From positions 16,634 to 80,633 of the forward strand of contig JBEPUW010000015.1 of the NCBI GenBank assembly GCA_041691315.1: a stretch of 64,000 nt of DNA, read 5' to 3'. Source of the stretch: Poindextera sp041691315. Its GTDB lineage: Bacteria; Pseudomonadota; Alphaproteobacteria; Caulobacterales; Caulobacteraceae. The position numbers and the translations under genes are program-made. Shown here piece by piece: positions 26,658 through 35,366 of the stretch (position 1 is its first letter; every line of letters starts with the position of its first letter). Under the pieces are notes generated by a model. It did no database searches and had not been told where the DNA came from. It saw only the letters and a program-made list of their open reading frames with translations.

Positions 26658-26687
26658 GCCGGCGGACCCTATGGTCCGCCGGCTTTT
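26658..26687 (+). terminator. Intrinsic terminator, first of a near-identical pair
   Basis: The stem arms GCCGGCGGACC and GGTCCGCCGGC surround CTAT and are followed by TTTT. It ends the small exported-protein gene. Practically the same stem and loop recur at 27411-27441, together with the flanking CTTGATGCG. Confidence 0.85.
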
Positions 26688-26782
26688 CGCTGGCCCAGCC
26701 GCCTTATTCGCGACCGATCCCGCCCTTATGGCGTGAACGGCGCAGGGGCGTGGGTGCTCAAACCGAACGAGGTCCTCTTCCT

Positions 26783-27376
26783 ATGACTCTGCACCGACTG
26801 TTGATGACGGCCGCCGCGGCGCTCGCGCTCGCCGGCCCCGCCCTGGCCCAGCCGGCCGCCGCGCCCGCCGCCCCACCGGCCGCCGCCGCACCCGCGGCGC
26901 CGACCATGAGCATGACCATCGCGCCGGCCGGCGATATCGCCGCCACGCTGAAGGCTTCGGGTCAGTTCACCATCCTGGTCAAGGCGCTGGACGCCTCAAA
27001 CCTGACCAGTGTGCTGAAGACCGCCGGACCGCTGACCATCCTCGCGCCCACCGATGCGGCATTCAACGCCCTGCCGCCCGGCCAGCTGGCCAACCTGCTG
27101 AAGATCGAGAACGCGACCCAGCTGCAGTCGATGCTGACCTATCACCTGATCAATGCCGGCGTGCCGACCAGCAAGATCCAGGGCTCCAAGGGCCCGATCA
27201 CCACCGTCGCCGGCAAGCCCGTGCAGATCGACGGCACCGGCGCGACCATCATGGTCAATGACGCCAGCGTGGTCGGCCATGTGGCGGTGTCGAATGGCGA
27301 TATCTATGCGATCGACAAGGTGCTGACCTCCGGCGGGGCCGCGGCAGCGGCGCCGGCCCCGGCGCCCGCGCCCTGA
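26783..27376 (+). CDS. Secreted fasciclin (FAS1) domain protein
   Basis: A 197-residue protein with a signal peptide (LLMTAAAALALAGPALAQ) and an Ala/Pro-rich linker. The single FAS1 domain covers about residues 50-185: FTILVKALDASNLTSVLK and the H1 motif PLTILAPTDAAFNALPPG, then MLTYHLINAG and the ending GDIYAIDKVL. FAS1 proteins are adhesion-type or surface proteins; a bacterial role is not firmly defined. It ends in an Ala/Pro tail (AAAAPAPAPAP). Start MTLHRLL is used because an upstream in-frame start has no signal peptide. Confidence 0.88.
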   Translation: MTLHRLLMTAAAALALAGPALAQPAAAPAAPPAAAAPAAPTMSMTIAPAGDIAATLKASGQFTILVKALDASNLTSVLKTAGPLTILAPTDAAFNALPPGQLANLLKIENATQLQSMLTYHLINAGVPTSKIQGSKGPITTVAGKPVQIDGTGATIMVNDASVVGHVAVSNGDIYAIDKVLTSGGAAAAAPAPAPAP

Positions 27377-27410
27377 TCGACCGCTCAGCTTCGAACGCTT
27401 GATGCGAAAC

Positions 27411-27441
27411 CCGGCGGACCCTATGGTCCGCCGGCCTTTTT
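27411..27441 (+). terminator. Intrinsic terminator, second of a near-identical pair
   Basis: The arms CCGGCGGACC and GGTCCGCCGG flank CTAT and lead into CC and five T residues. It ends the fasciclin gene, just 22 bases before the glyQ start. The same hairpin ends the preceding gene. Confidence 0.85.
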
Positions 27442-27462
27442 CGCGCCCGCGAAGCCGCCCAA

Positions 27463-28371
27463 ATGACCAGCGACAAACCGCTTTCCTTCCAGGACCTGAT
27501 CCTGACGCTGCACGCCTATTGGAGCCGTCAGGGCTGCGTGATCCTGCAGCCCTATGACGTCGAGGTGGGCGCGGGCACCTTGCACCCGATGACGGTATTG
27601 CGGGCGCTTGGCCCGAAGCCCTGGCGCATCGCCTATGTGCAGCCGTCGCGACGTCCGGCGGACGCCCGCTATGGCGAAAACCCCAACCGGCTGCAGCACT
27701 ATTACCAGTACCAGGTGATGCTGAAGCCCAACCCGCCCGACATGCAGGCGCTCTATCTGGGCTCGCTTGAGGCGATAGGCATCGATCTTGGCCTGCACGA
27801 CGTGCGCTTCGTCGAGGACGACTGGGAAAACCCCACCGTCGGCGCCTGGGGCCTGGGCTGGGAGGTCTGGTGCGACGGCATGGAGATCAGCCAGTACACC
27901 TATTTCCAGCAGGTCGGCGGCCTGGACGTCGATCCGGTGGCCGGCGAGCTGACCTATGGGCTGGAGCGGCTGGCCATGTACGTCCAGGGCGTCGAGAACG
28001 TCTACGACCTGGCCTTCAACAGCCCGCAGAGTCCCGACTTCAAGACCTATGGCGAGGTCTTCCTTGAAAGCGAGCGGGAGTTCTCCTCGTTCGACTTCGA
28101 GGCGGCCAATGTCGACATGCTGAAGCGGCACTTCGAGGACATCGAGAAGGAGGTGCCGCGCCTGCTGGCCGCCCGCGGGCGCCAGGACCAGGCGCTGGTG
28201 CTGCCGGCCTATGACTATGTGCTGAAGGCCTCACACATGTTCAACCTGATGGACGCGCGCGGGGCCATCGCGGTGGCCGAGCGGCAGAGCTACATCGGCC
28301 GCATTCGCGACCTTTGCAAAGCCTGCGCCGAGGCCTGGGTGAAGCTGGACGCCGACGGCGTGACGCCCTGA
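27463..28371 (+). CDS. glyQ: Glycyl-tRNA synthetase alpha subunit
   Basis: A 302-residue class II catalytic subunit of the heterotetrameric glycyl-tRNA synthetase. Family blocks are SFQDLILTLHAYWSRQGC, QPSRRPADARYGENPNRLQH and IGIDLGLHDVRFVEDDWENP, with GWEVWCDGMEISQYTYFQ. It is one base from the glyS ATG (TGATG), so alpha and beta are made from one mRNA. Length matches the family. The upstream terminator separates it from the fasciclin gene. Confidence 0.97.
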   Translation: MTSDKPLSFQDLILTLHAYWSRQGCVILQPYDVEVGAGTLHPMTVLRALGPKPWRIAYVQPSRRPADARYGENPNRLQHYYQYQVMLKPNPPDMQALYLGSLEAIGIDLGLHDVRFVEDDWENPTVGAWGLGWEVWCDGMEISQYTYFQQVGGLDVDPVAGELTYGLERLAMYVQGVENVYDLAFNSPQSPDFKTYGEVFLESEREFSSFDFEAANVDMLKRHFEDIEKEVPRLLAARGRQDQALVLPAYDYVLKASHMFNLMDARGAIAVAERQSYIGRIRDLCKACAEAWVKLDADGVTP

Positions 28372-30599
28372 TGCCCCAGCTTCTGCTCGAACTGTTCTCC
28401 GAAGAGATACCCGCGCGCATGCAGGCCGACGCCGCGCGCGACCTCGAGCGCATGGCGCGCGAGCGGCTGAAGGCGGCCGGTTTCGCCGTCGAAGCGATGC
28501 GGAGCTTCGCGGGCCCACGGCGCCTGACCCTGGTGATCGACAACCTGCCCGCCGCACAGGCGGCCAGCAGCGATGAGCGTAAGGGTCCGCGCGTCGGCGC
28601 GCCGGATGCGGCGATCGAGGGCTTCCTGCGTTCGACGGGCCTGACCCGCGACCAGCTGGTCGAGCGGGACGGGGTCTATTTCGCCCAGATCGCCAAGGCC
28701 GGCCGCGCTACCGCCGACGTCATCGCGGAAATCGTGCCCGACATCGTGCGCCAGTTCCCCTGGCCGAAATCGATGACGTGGGCGAACGGGTCGCTGCGCT
28801 GGGTGCGGCCCCTGCAACGCATCCTCTGCGTCTTCGACGGCCAGATCGTTCCCTTCAACATCCACGGCATCGAGGCGGAGAATTTCACCGAGGGCCACCG
28901 TTTCATGGGCTCGAAGCAGCCGTTCACGGTGAGCGACTTCGACGACTACGCCCAGAAGCTCGCCGCCGACTTCGTCGTGCTGGACCCGGCCGAACGCAAG
29001 GCGCGCATCCTGGCCGGCGCGAGGACAGTCGCTGAGGCCAGAGGACTCGAGTTGGTCGAGGACGAGGGCCTGCTGGACGAGGTCGCCGGCCTGGCCGAGT
29101 GGCCGGTCCCGCTGTTGGGCGACATGGATCCCGACTTCCTCGACCTGCCGGCCGAGGTGATCCGCACCTCCATGCGCACGCACCAGAAGTATTTCACAGT
29201 GCGCGATCCGGCGACCGGGGCGCTCGCGCCGCACTTCATCGCCGTGGCCAATATCGAGGCCAAGGACGGCGGGAGCCTGATCGCCGCCGGCAACGCCCGC
29301 GTCCTCTCCGCCCGCCTGAACGACGCCCGCTTCTTCTGGGACGAGGACCGCAAGGTCCCGCTCGCCGACCGCCTGGAGCGCCTGAAGGGCGTCACCTTCC
29401 ACGCCAAGCTCGGCACGATGTACGAGCGCGTCGAACGCATCGAAGCCCTGGCCTGCGAGATCGCCCCGCTGGTCGGCGCCGATGTGGAGACCGCCGCCAG
29501 GGCCGCGCGCCTGGCCAAGGCCGACCTCGCCACCGGCATGGTCGGTGAGTTCCCCGAGCTGCAGGGCGTGATGGGGCGTTACTACGCGATCGAAGAGGGG
29601 ATGGCGCCCGAGATCGCCGACGCCATCCGCGACCACTACCGGCCGCAGGGACCGAGCGATGTGGTTCCCTCCGCACCGATTTCCATCACGGTGGCGTTGG
29701 CTGACAAGCTAGACACGCTCGCCTCGTTCTTTGGGGCTTTTTCGAAGTGGGAACTTCGAGGTGAGATCGAAGACCGGCCGACCGGCTCAAGCGATCAGTA
29801 TGGACTAAGACGGGCCGCTCTCGGAATGATCCGTATCACCGTGGAAAATCGCCTGAGACTCTCAATCAAGGAACTCATACGAAGCCCTCTCGCGGATGCG
29901 TTCGTGCTCCCACCGTTGAGGCGAAAGGTGGTCGTTGCGGCGACTCAAGGTTTCGCGAGTGTATCTGGCAACTCTGCGCCGGTATTCGCGATGCTCAGTG
30001 AGAACAATTGGATAGTCCTTTCGAAAGAGGATCGAGCGACTTTTGATTTGGACGACGTTCAACATATCGAGGCCAAGCGAACGGCGCTTTACGACTTTAT
30101 TCGGGATCGATTTCGAGTGTTCCTGCGCGACCAGAACAGGCGCTCCGATCTAGTCGACTCAGTCCTTGCGCTCGGTGACGACGACCTAGTTCGGGTCGTT
30201 GAAAGGGTTGATGCCTTGGATGGTTTCCTGACCACCGATGACGGCACAAATCTGCTCGCTGGCTACAAGCGCGCGACCAATATCCTCAAGGCCGAGGAGA
30301 AGAAGGGCGCCCTGCCGTCCGGTCCCGCCGAGCGCCTGCCGAATGCGCCCCCGGACGGGAATGTGCTGGTCAACGCCCTGGCCTCGGTCGCGCCGCGTGT
30401 CGAGGCCGATCTGGCGGCGGAAGACTTCACCGCCGCCATGCGAGCCCTCGCGGCCCTGCGCGCGCCGGTCGACGGGTTTTTCGAGCATGTGCTAGTGAAC
30501 GATCCGGATGCCGCGACGCGGGCCAATCGGTTGCGGTTGCTGATCCAGGTGCGCGACCTGATGGGTCGGGTGGCGGACTTTTCATTGGTGGCGGGATGA
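28371..30599 (+). CDS. glyS: Glycyl-tRNA synthetase beta subunit, with an atypical internal stretch
   Basis: A 742-residue partner of GlyQ that binds tRNA-Gly. The start LLLELFSEEIPARMQADAAR and the block RTHQKYFTVRD are standard, as is PTGSSDQYGLRRAALGMIR near residue 470 and the C-terminal DALR-type helices. From about 29660 to 30270 codon use changes: third positions become rich in A and T (gaacaattggat, cgatttcgagtg) while the rest of the gene is strongly GC3. The protein in that zone also has about 60 residues (KVVVAATQGFASVSGNS...) that I do not recall in other GlyS. Recombination within the gene is suspected. Confidence 0.93.
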   Translation: MPQLLLELFSEEIPARMQADAARDLERMARERLKAAGFAVEAMRSFAGPRRLTLVIDNLPAAQAASSDERKGPRVGAPDAAIEGFLRSTGLTRDQLVERDGVYFAQIAKAGRATADVIAEIVPDIVRQFPWPKSMTWANGSLRWVRPLQRILCVFDGQIVPFNIHGIEAENFTEGHRFMGSKQPFTVSDFDDYAQKLAADFVVLDPAERKARILAGARTVAEARGLELVEDEGLLDEVAGLAEWPVPLLGDMDPDFLDLPAEVIRTSMRTHQKYFTVRDPATGALAPHFIAVANIEAKDGGSLIAAGNARVLSARLNDARFFWDEDRKVPLADRLERLKGVTFHAKLGTMYERVERIEALACEIAPLVGADVETAARAARLAKADLATGMVGEFPELQGVMGRYYAIEEGMAPEIADAIRDHYRPQGPSDVVPSAPISITVALADKLDTLASFFGAFSKWELRGEIEDRPTGSSDQYGLRRAALGMIRITVENRLRLSIKELIRSPLADAFVLPPLRRKVVVAATQGFASVSGNSAPVFAMLSENNWIVLSKEDRATFDLDDVQHIEAKRTALYDFIRDRFRVFLRDQNRRSDLVDSVLALGDDDLVRVVERVDALDGFLTTDDGTNLLAGYKRATNILKAEEKKGALPSGPAERLPNAPPDGNVLVNALASVAPRVEADLAAEDFTAAMRALAALRAPVDGFFEHVLVNDPDAATRANRLRLLIQVRDLMGRVADFSLVAG

Positions 30600-30606
30600 G
30601 GCTCTG

Positions 30607-33309
30607 ATGGCGGCTGACGGATCGACGGCTGCAAGTTGGGTCTATGCGTTCGGCGGCGGCAGCGCCGACGGCGACGCGTCGATGAAGGCGCTGCTGGGCG
30701 GCAAGGGCGCCAACCTGGCCGAGATGAGCGCGCTGGGCCTGCCGGTGCCCCCCGGCTTCACCATCACCACCGAGGCTTGCACCCACTATTACGCCAACAG
30801 CCGCGCCTATCCCGCGACGCTGAAGGCCGAGGTGGCCGCCGGCCTGGCGCGGGTCGAGGAGCTGACCGGGCGCAAGTTCGGCGATTCGTCCAATCCGCTG
30901 CTGGTTTCGGTGCGCTCGGGCGCGCAGGCGTCGATGCCCGGCATGATGGACACGGTGCTGAACCTCGGCCTGAACGACGAAACGGTCGAAGGACTGGCCA
31001 AGCTGTCCGGCGACCTGCGCTTTGCGCTGGATAGCTACCGCCGCTTCATCCAGATGTATTCCAACGTGGTGCTGGGCCTGGACCACCACATGTTCGAGGA
31101 GATCCTCGACGACCATAAGGACAGACTCGGCGTCACCATCGACACGGCGCTCAGCCCGGACAACTGGTCCAGCGTCATCGAAGAGTACAAGGCCGCCGTC
31201 GAGCGCGACCTGGGCAAGGGCTTTCCGCAGGACCCGCAGGACCAGCTCTGGGGCGCGATCGGCGCGGTGTTCTCCAGCTGGATGAACGACCGGGCCAAGT
31301 TCTATCGCCGCATGCACGACATCCCGGAGAGCTGGGGCACGGCGGTCAACGTCCAGTCGATGGTGTTCGGCAATATGGGCGACACCTCGGCCACCGGCGT
31401 CGCCTTCACCCGCAATCCCTCGACCGGCGAGGCCAGGCTCTATGGCGAGTTCCTGGTCAACGCCCAGGGCGAGGACGTGGTCGCCGGCATCCGCACGCCC
31501 CAGGCCCTGACCAAACTGACCCGCGAGGAGATGGGCGAGAAGGCGCCGTCGATGGAGGAGGCGCTGCCGGAGGTGTTCGGCCAGTTCCGCGACGTGGTCG
31601 AGCGGCTGGAACGCCACTATCGCGACATGCAGGACATCGAGTTCACGGTCGAACAGGGCCGGCTCTATATGCTGCAGACCCGCAGCGGCAAGCGCACCGC
31701 CAAGGCCGCCCTGAAGATCGCCGTCGAGATGGCCGCCGACGGCTTGATCAGCCAGGACGAGGCGGTGATGCGCATCGATCCGGCCTCGCTCGACCAGCTG
31801 CTGCACCCGACGCTGGATCCGAACGCCGAGCGCGAGATCATCGCCAAGGGCCTGCCGGCGTCGCCGGGCGCGGCCACCGGCAAGGTGGTGTTCGATTCCG
31901 GCGAGGCCGAACGGCTGGGGCAGGGCGGCGAGGCGGTGATCCTGGTCCGCGACGAGACTTCGCCGGAAGACATCCACGGCATGCATGCGGCCAGGGGCAT
32001 CGTCACCGCGCGCGGCGGCATGACCAGCCACGCCGCGGTGGTGGCGCGCGGCATGGGCCGGCCGTGCGTCTCCGGCGCCGGCGAGATGCAGATCGACGCC
32101 AAGGCCGGGACCTTCTCGGCGCGTGGCCGCACCATCCGGGCCGGCGAGGTGATCACCATCGACGGCTCCAAGGGCGAGATCCTGCTGGGCGCGGTCAACA
32201 TGATCGAGCCGGAACTGACCGGCGACTTCGCCACCCTGATGGCCTGGGCCGACAAGGCCAGGCGGCTGAAGGTGCGCGCCAATGCCGAGACCCCGCTCGA
32301 CGCCCGCACCGCGCGCCAGTTCGGCGCCGAGGGTATCGGCCTGGTCCGCACCGAGCACATGTTCTTCGACGCCAACCGCATCGCCTCCGTGCGCGAGATG
32401 ATCCTGGCCGATGACGAGGCCGGCCGCCGCCCGCCCTTGGCCAAGATGCTGGAGATGCAGCGCGCCGACCTGATCGAGCTCTTCACCATCATGGAGGGCC
32501 TGCCGGTGACCATCCGGCTGCTCGACCCGCCGCTGCACGAGTTCCTGCCGCACACGCGCGAGGACGTCGAGGCGGTGGCCAAGGCCACCGGGCTTGACGC
32601 CGGCAAGCTGATGCGGCGGGCGAGGGATCTGGCCGAGACCAACCCGATGCTCGGCCATCGCGGCTGTCGCCTCGGCATCTCGTATCCGGAAATCTACGAG
32701 ATGCAGGTGCGCGCCATCATCGAGGCGGCCTGCGAGATCGTCCTGGCCGGCAAGCCCGCGCCGCAGGCCGAGATCATGCACCCGTTGGTCTCCAAGGCCG
32801 AGGAAATGAAGTTCCTCCGTGAACTGACGGATCGGATCGCGCGCCAGGTGATGGCCGAAAAGGGCTGCGAGGTCCCCTACAGCGTCGGGACCATGATCGA
32901 GCTGCCGCGCGCGGCCCTGCTGGCCGGCGAACTGGCCGACAACGCCGAGTTCTTCTCGTTCGGCACCAACGACCTGACCCAGACCACCTTCGGCATCAGC
33001 CGCGACGACTCCGCCCGTTTCCTCGGCGCCTATATGGACAAAGGCATTTTCGAGAAGGACCCGTTCGTCAGCCTCGACATCGACGGCGTCGGGGCCCTGA
33101 TCCGCATCGCCGCCGAGCGCGGTCGGGCCGTGCGGCCGGACGTCAAGCTGGGCATCTGCGGCGAGCACGGCGGCGACCCGGCCTCGATCGACTTCTGCGA
33201 GGAGATCGGGCTGGACTATGTCTCCTGCTCGCCCTACCGCACCCCCATCGCCCGGCTGGCGGCGGCGAAAGCCGCGCTCAGCCGTAAGGACCTGGCGGGA
33301 AAGCGGTGA
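30607..33309 (+). CDS. ppdK: Pyruvate, phosphate dikinase
   Basis: A 900-residue enzyme interconverting pyruvate, ATP and phosphate with phosphoenolpyruvate, AMP and pyrophosphate. The ATP-grasp N-domain begins GGKGANLAEMSALGLPVPPG; the phosphohistidine is His475 in GGMTSHAAVVARGMGRPCV; the PEP/pyruvate domain ends with Cys851 in GICGEHGGDPASI. Length matches bacterial PPDK. It follows glyS by seven bases and overlaps the DUF4337 start by four. A long antisense frame over the gene has no protein-family signal. Confidence 0.97.
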   Translation: MAADGSTAASWVYAFGGGSADGDASMKALLGGKGANLAEMSALGLPVPPGFTITTEACTHYYANSRAYPATLKAEVAAGLARVEELTGRKFGDSSNPLLVSVRSGAQASMPGMMDTVLNLGLNDETVEGLAKLSGDLRFALDSYRRFIQMYSNVVLGLDHHMFEEILDDHKDRLGVTIDTALSPDNWSSVIEEYKAAVERDLGKGFPQDPQDQLWGAIGAVFSSWMNDRAKFYRRMHDIPESWGTAVNVQSMVFGNMGDTSATGVAFTRNPSTGEARLYGEFLVNAQGEDVVAGIRTPQALTKLTREEMGEKAPSMEEALPEVFGQFRDVVERLERHYRDMQDIEFTVEQGRLYMLQTRSGKRTAKAALKIAVEMAADGLISQDEAVMRIDPASLDQLLHPTLDPNAEREIIAKGLPASPGAATGKVVFDSGEAERLGQGGEAVILVRDETSPEDIHGMHAARGIVTARGGMTSHAAVVARGMGRPCVSGAGEMQIDAKAGTFSARGRTIRAGEVITIDGSKGEILLGAVNMIEPELTGDFATLMAWADKARRLKVRANAETPLDARTARQFGAEGIGLVRTEHMFFDANRIASVREMILADDEAGRRPPLAKMLEMQRADLIELFTIMEGLPVTIRLLDPPLHEFLPHTREDVEAVAKATGLDAGKLMRRARDLAETNPMLGHRGCRLGISYPEIYEMQVRAIIEAACEIVLAGKPAPQAEIMHPLVSKAEEMKFLRELTDRIARQVMAEKGCEVPYSVGTMIELPRAALLAGELADNAEFFSFGTNDLTQTTFGISRDDSARFLGAYMDKGIFEKDPFVSLDIDGVGALIRIAAERGRAVRPDVKLGICGEHGGDPASIDFCEEIGLDYVSCSPYRTPIARLAAAKAALSRKDLAGKR

Positions 33310-33872
33310 GCGATAACATGGCCCTGGACGCCCACGAACACCTGGAACACGCCGAACACGCGGCGCACGCCAACGACCCGTTCATCGCCCTGGTGTCGAT
33401 CACCATCGCCATCCTGGCCGTGCTGGCGGCCTTGACCTCCAGCCTGGAGACGTTCGAAAGCGCCGGCGCCATCATCGCGGCGAACAAGGCGGTCTTGTTC
33501 CAGGACCAGGCCACCGACCAGTGGAGCTTCTACGAAGCCAAGAGCATCAAGAAGAACATCTACGCCATCGCCGCCGACGGCAGCGCCGCGCGCGCTCAGG
33601 ACTATCTGAAGAAGTCCAAGGCCGAGGGCGCCGACGGCGACGTCGCCCAGGCCGACGCCAAGAAGCTCGAAAACCAGCGCGAAGAGCAGATCAAGCTCAG
33701 CGAGACCCACGAGAACCGCCACCACCGCCTGACCATCGGGGCGACGCTGCTGGAAATGGGCATCGCGCTCTCGACCATCGCCATCGTCACCAAGAAGCGC
33801 TGGCCCTGGTACACCGCCGGCGCCCTCGGCGGCCTGGGCGCCGTGATCGCGGCGATCACCTACCTGCTTTAG
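33306..33872 (+). CDS. DUF4337 family membrane protein
   Basis: A 188-residue protein with one N-terminal helix (about residues 23-45, FIALVSITIAILAVLAALT), a charged middle part that is likely coiled coil (KNIYAIAADGSAARAQDYLK, EEQIKLSETHENRHH), and two C-terminal helices. This layout is the DUF4337 pattern; function is unknown. It is translationally coupled to ppdK (GTGAG overlap) and ends one base from the convergent Nudix gene. Confidence 0.82.
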   Translation: MSDNMALDAHEHLEHAEHAAHANDPFIALVSITIAILAVLAALTSSLETFESAGAIIAANKAVLFQDQATDQWSFYEAKSIKKNIYAIAADGSAARAQDYLKKSKAEGADGDVAQADAKKLENQREEQIKLSETHENRHHRLTIGATLLEMGIALSTIAIVTKKRWPWYTAGALGGLGAVIAAITYLL

Positions 33873-33873
33873 T

Positions 33874-34854
33874 TCACACCTCTCTGAGCAGCGGCAACGC
33901 CATGCCGGGGGCGGGGCCGGCGTTCAGGCGTTCGCGGCGGAAGCGGAACAGCTCGGCCGGGCGGCCGCCGGTTTCCGGCTGCAGGCGGCCAAGGCCCTCG
34001 ACCAAGTCGGTGCGCTCCAGGCCGCGGCGGAAGTTCTGCTTGTGCAGCGAGACGCCCGCCACCGCCTCGACCGTGCGCTGCAGCTGCGACAGGGTGAATT
34101 CGGCCGGGGTCAGTTCGAAGGCGACCGGGCGGTATTTCAGCTTGCCGCGCAGGCGGCCCAATCCCGTGGCCAGGATGCGGCGGTGGTCCGACAGCATCGG
34201 CTCGCCCAGCGCCGGCGACAGGGCCTTGGGCTCGGCCCCGGCCAGGCCGCGGGCGCGCTCACGGTCGCGGCCCGCCTCGGGCGCAAGGCCTGCCTCATAA
34301 AGCAGCTCATAGCGCTCCAGCACCCGCTCCTCGTTCCAGGGCGCGCCGTCGAGCGCAAACAGCAGTAGCATGCGCGCGCGCCGCTCGTCGGTCGACGCCC
34401 AGCTGGCCAGCCCCGGCGCAATCGCCTCGTCGATCAGGGCCGGGCGACCGCCGCGCCAGTCCTCCCAGGGGAAGAAACGGGTCAGCGGCGTCCAGACCGT
34501 GTCGGGGCCTAGCGCCTGCACCGCCTGCGGGGTCAGGGCCAGATAGCCCACCGAGATCACCCGCGCCGCACCCGCGCCGACATCGGCGCGCGGCGCGTCC
34601 CGGCCGCGGTCGCCGAAGGTATAGAGCTGCTCGACATAGCCAAGTTCGAACCGGGTCTGCTCGGTCACGAAGGCGCGAAGCGCCAGCTCGAAGGTGCGGT
34701 GGCCGTCGGGATCGAACGGCCCGAACGGCAGGCCGAGCAGGCTGGAGGGCTCGCCGGTGCGCGGATCGTGGGTGCGCACCGTCAGCGCTACAGCGTCGCG
34801 GTCGCGCACAGCGACGACCACAGCGGAAAGGCCGATGACGACGGCGGTGGTCAA
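33874..34854 (-). CDS. Nudix-domain protein, NrtR-like regulator candidate
   Basis: A 326-residue protein with a Nudix-like N-terminal half and a C-terminal winged-helix-like half (ELTPAEFTLSQLQRTVEAVA, LHKQNFRRGLERTDLV), the layout of NrtR regulators of NAD metabolism. In the Nudix box region (FELALRAFVTEQTRFELGYV) the REUXEE catalytic glutamates are missing, so hydrolysis is doubtful. It begins at TTG 34854 overlapping the phosphatase stop (TTTTGA), giving coupled translation. It is the last gene of an HD hydrolase, phosphatase, Nudix operon. Confidence 0.75.
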   Translation of the reverse strand: MTTAVVIGLSAVVVAVRDRDAVALTVRTHDPRTGEPSSLLGLPFGPFDPDGHRTFELALRAFVTEQTRFELGYVEQLYTFGDRGRDAPRADVGAGAARVISVGYLALTPQAVQALGPDTVWTPLTRFFPWEDWRGGRPALIDEAIAPGLASWASTDERRARMLLLFALDGAPWNEERVLERYELLYEAGLAPEAGRDRERARGLAGAEPKALSPALGEPMLSDHRRILATGLGRLRGKLKYRPVAFELTPAEFTLSQLQRTVEAVAGVSLHKQNFRRGLERTDLVEGLGRLQPETGGRPAELFRFRRERLNAGPAPGMALPLLREV

Positions 34855-35363
34855 AACCGCACCGGCAGGTCGAAGGGCACGCCGGTGGGCACGAAGTTGT
34901 TGCCGCCGATGGCCTCGATCGCATCGACCATGCGTCCGCGCCGGCCGAGCAGATCGTCGGCCAGCGCGACGATGCGGCGGTTGGGGTAGGCGTGGCTGGC
35001 CGCCTGGCGCAGCACCAGCGCGATCCGCGCTTCCGCGACCTCCGGATTGCGGTCGCAGGCGATGGCGAAGGCGCTGGCGGTCGAGCGGCTGATACCGGCG
35101 AAACAATGGACCACCATCGGCGCGCTGGCGTCCCAGGTGCGGCTGAAGTCCAGCAGTTGCACCACCGAGTCCACATCCGGCGCGTGATAGCCGTCCATGG
35201 GTGTTGCGATATCATCGACGTCCAGGCGCAGGTGCCGGCTTTCCGGCACGTCCAGCGGCCGCTCGACCGGGGTGCCGGGATCGATCAGCGTCACCAGGTG
35301 CGAAGCCCGCCGCCGGCGCACGACGCCGGGCATGTCGCTCAAGGAACAGACGATCAGGGTCAT
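34851..35363 (-). CDS. Dual-specificity/tyrosine protein phosphatase family protein
   Basis: A 170-residue cysteine phosphatase. The P-loop is VHCFAGISRSTASAFAIA with Cys87 and Arg93 (CX5R). A possible general acid is in the DDIATPMDGYHAP segment. It starts MTLIVCSLSDMPGVV, a common start of this alphaproteobacterial subgroup. Four bases after the HD gene and overlapping the Nudix gene, it is the middle of a three-gene operon. Substrate, protein or small molecule, is unknown. Confidence 0.85.
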   Translation of the reverse strand: MTLIVCSLSDMPGVVRRRRASHLVTLIDPGTPVERPLDVPESRHLRLDVDDIATPMDGYHAPDVDSVVQLLDFSRTWDASAPMVVHCFAGISRSTASAFAIACDRNPEVAEARIALVLRQAASHAYPNRRIVALADDLLGRRGRMVDAIEAIGGNNFVPTGVPFDLPVRF

Positions 35364-35366
35364 GGG

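Noticed and set aside
30427..33168. 913-codon open frame on the minus strand over ppdK
   Set aside because: Antisense of a certain gene; the translation is His/Gly/Asp/Arg-rich with no family motif, an effect of high GC3 codons.
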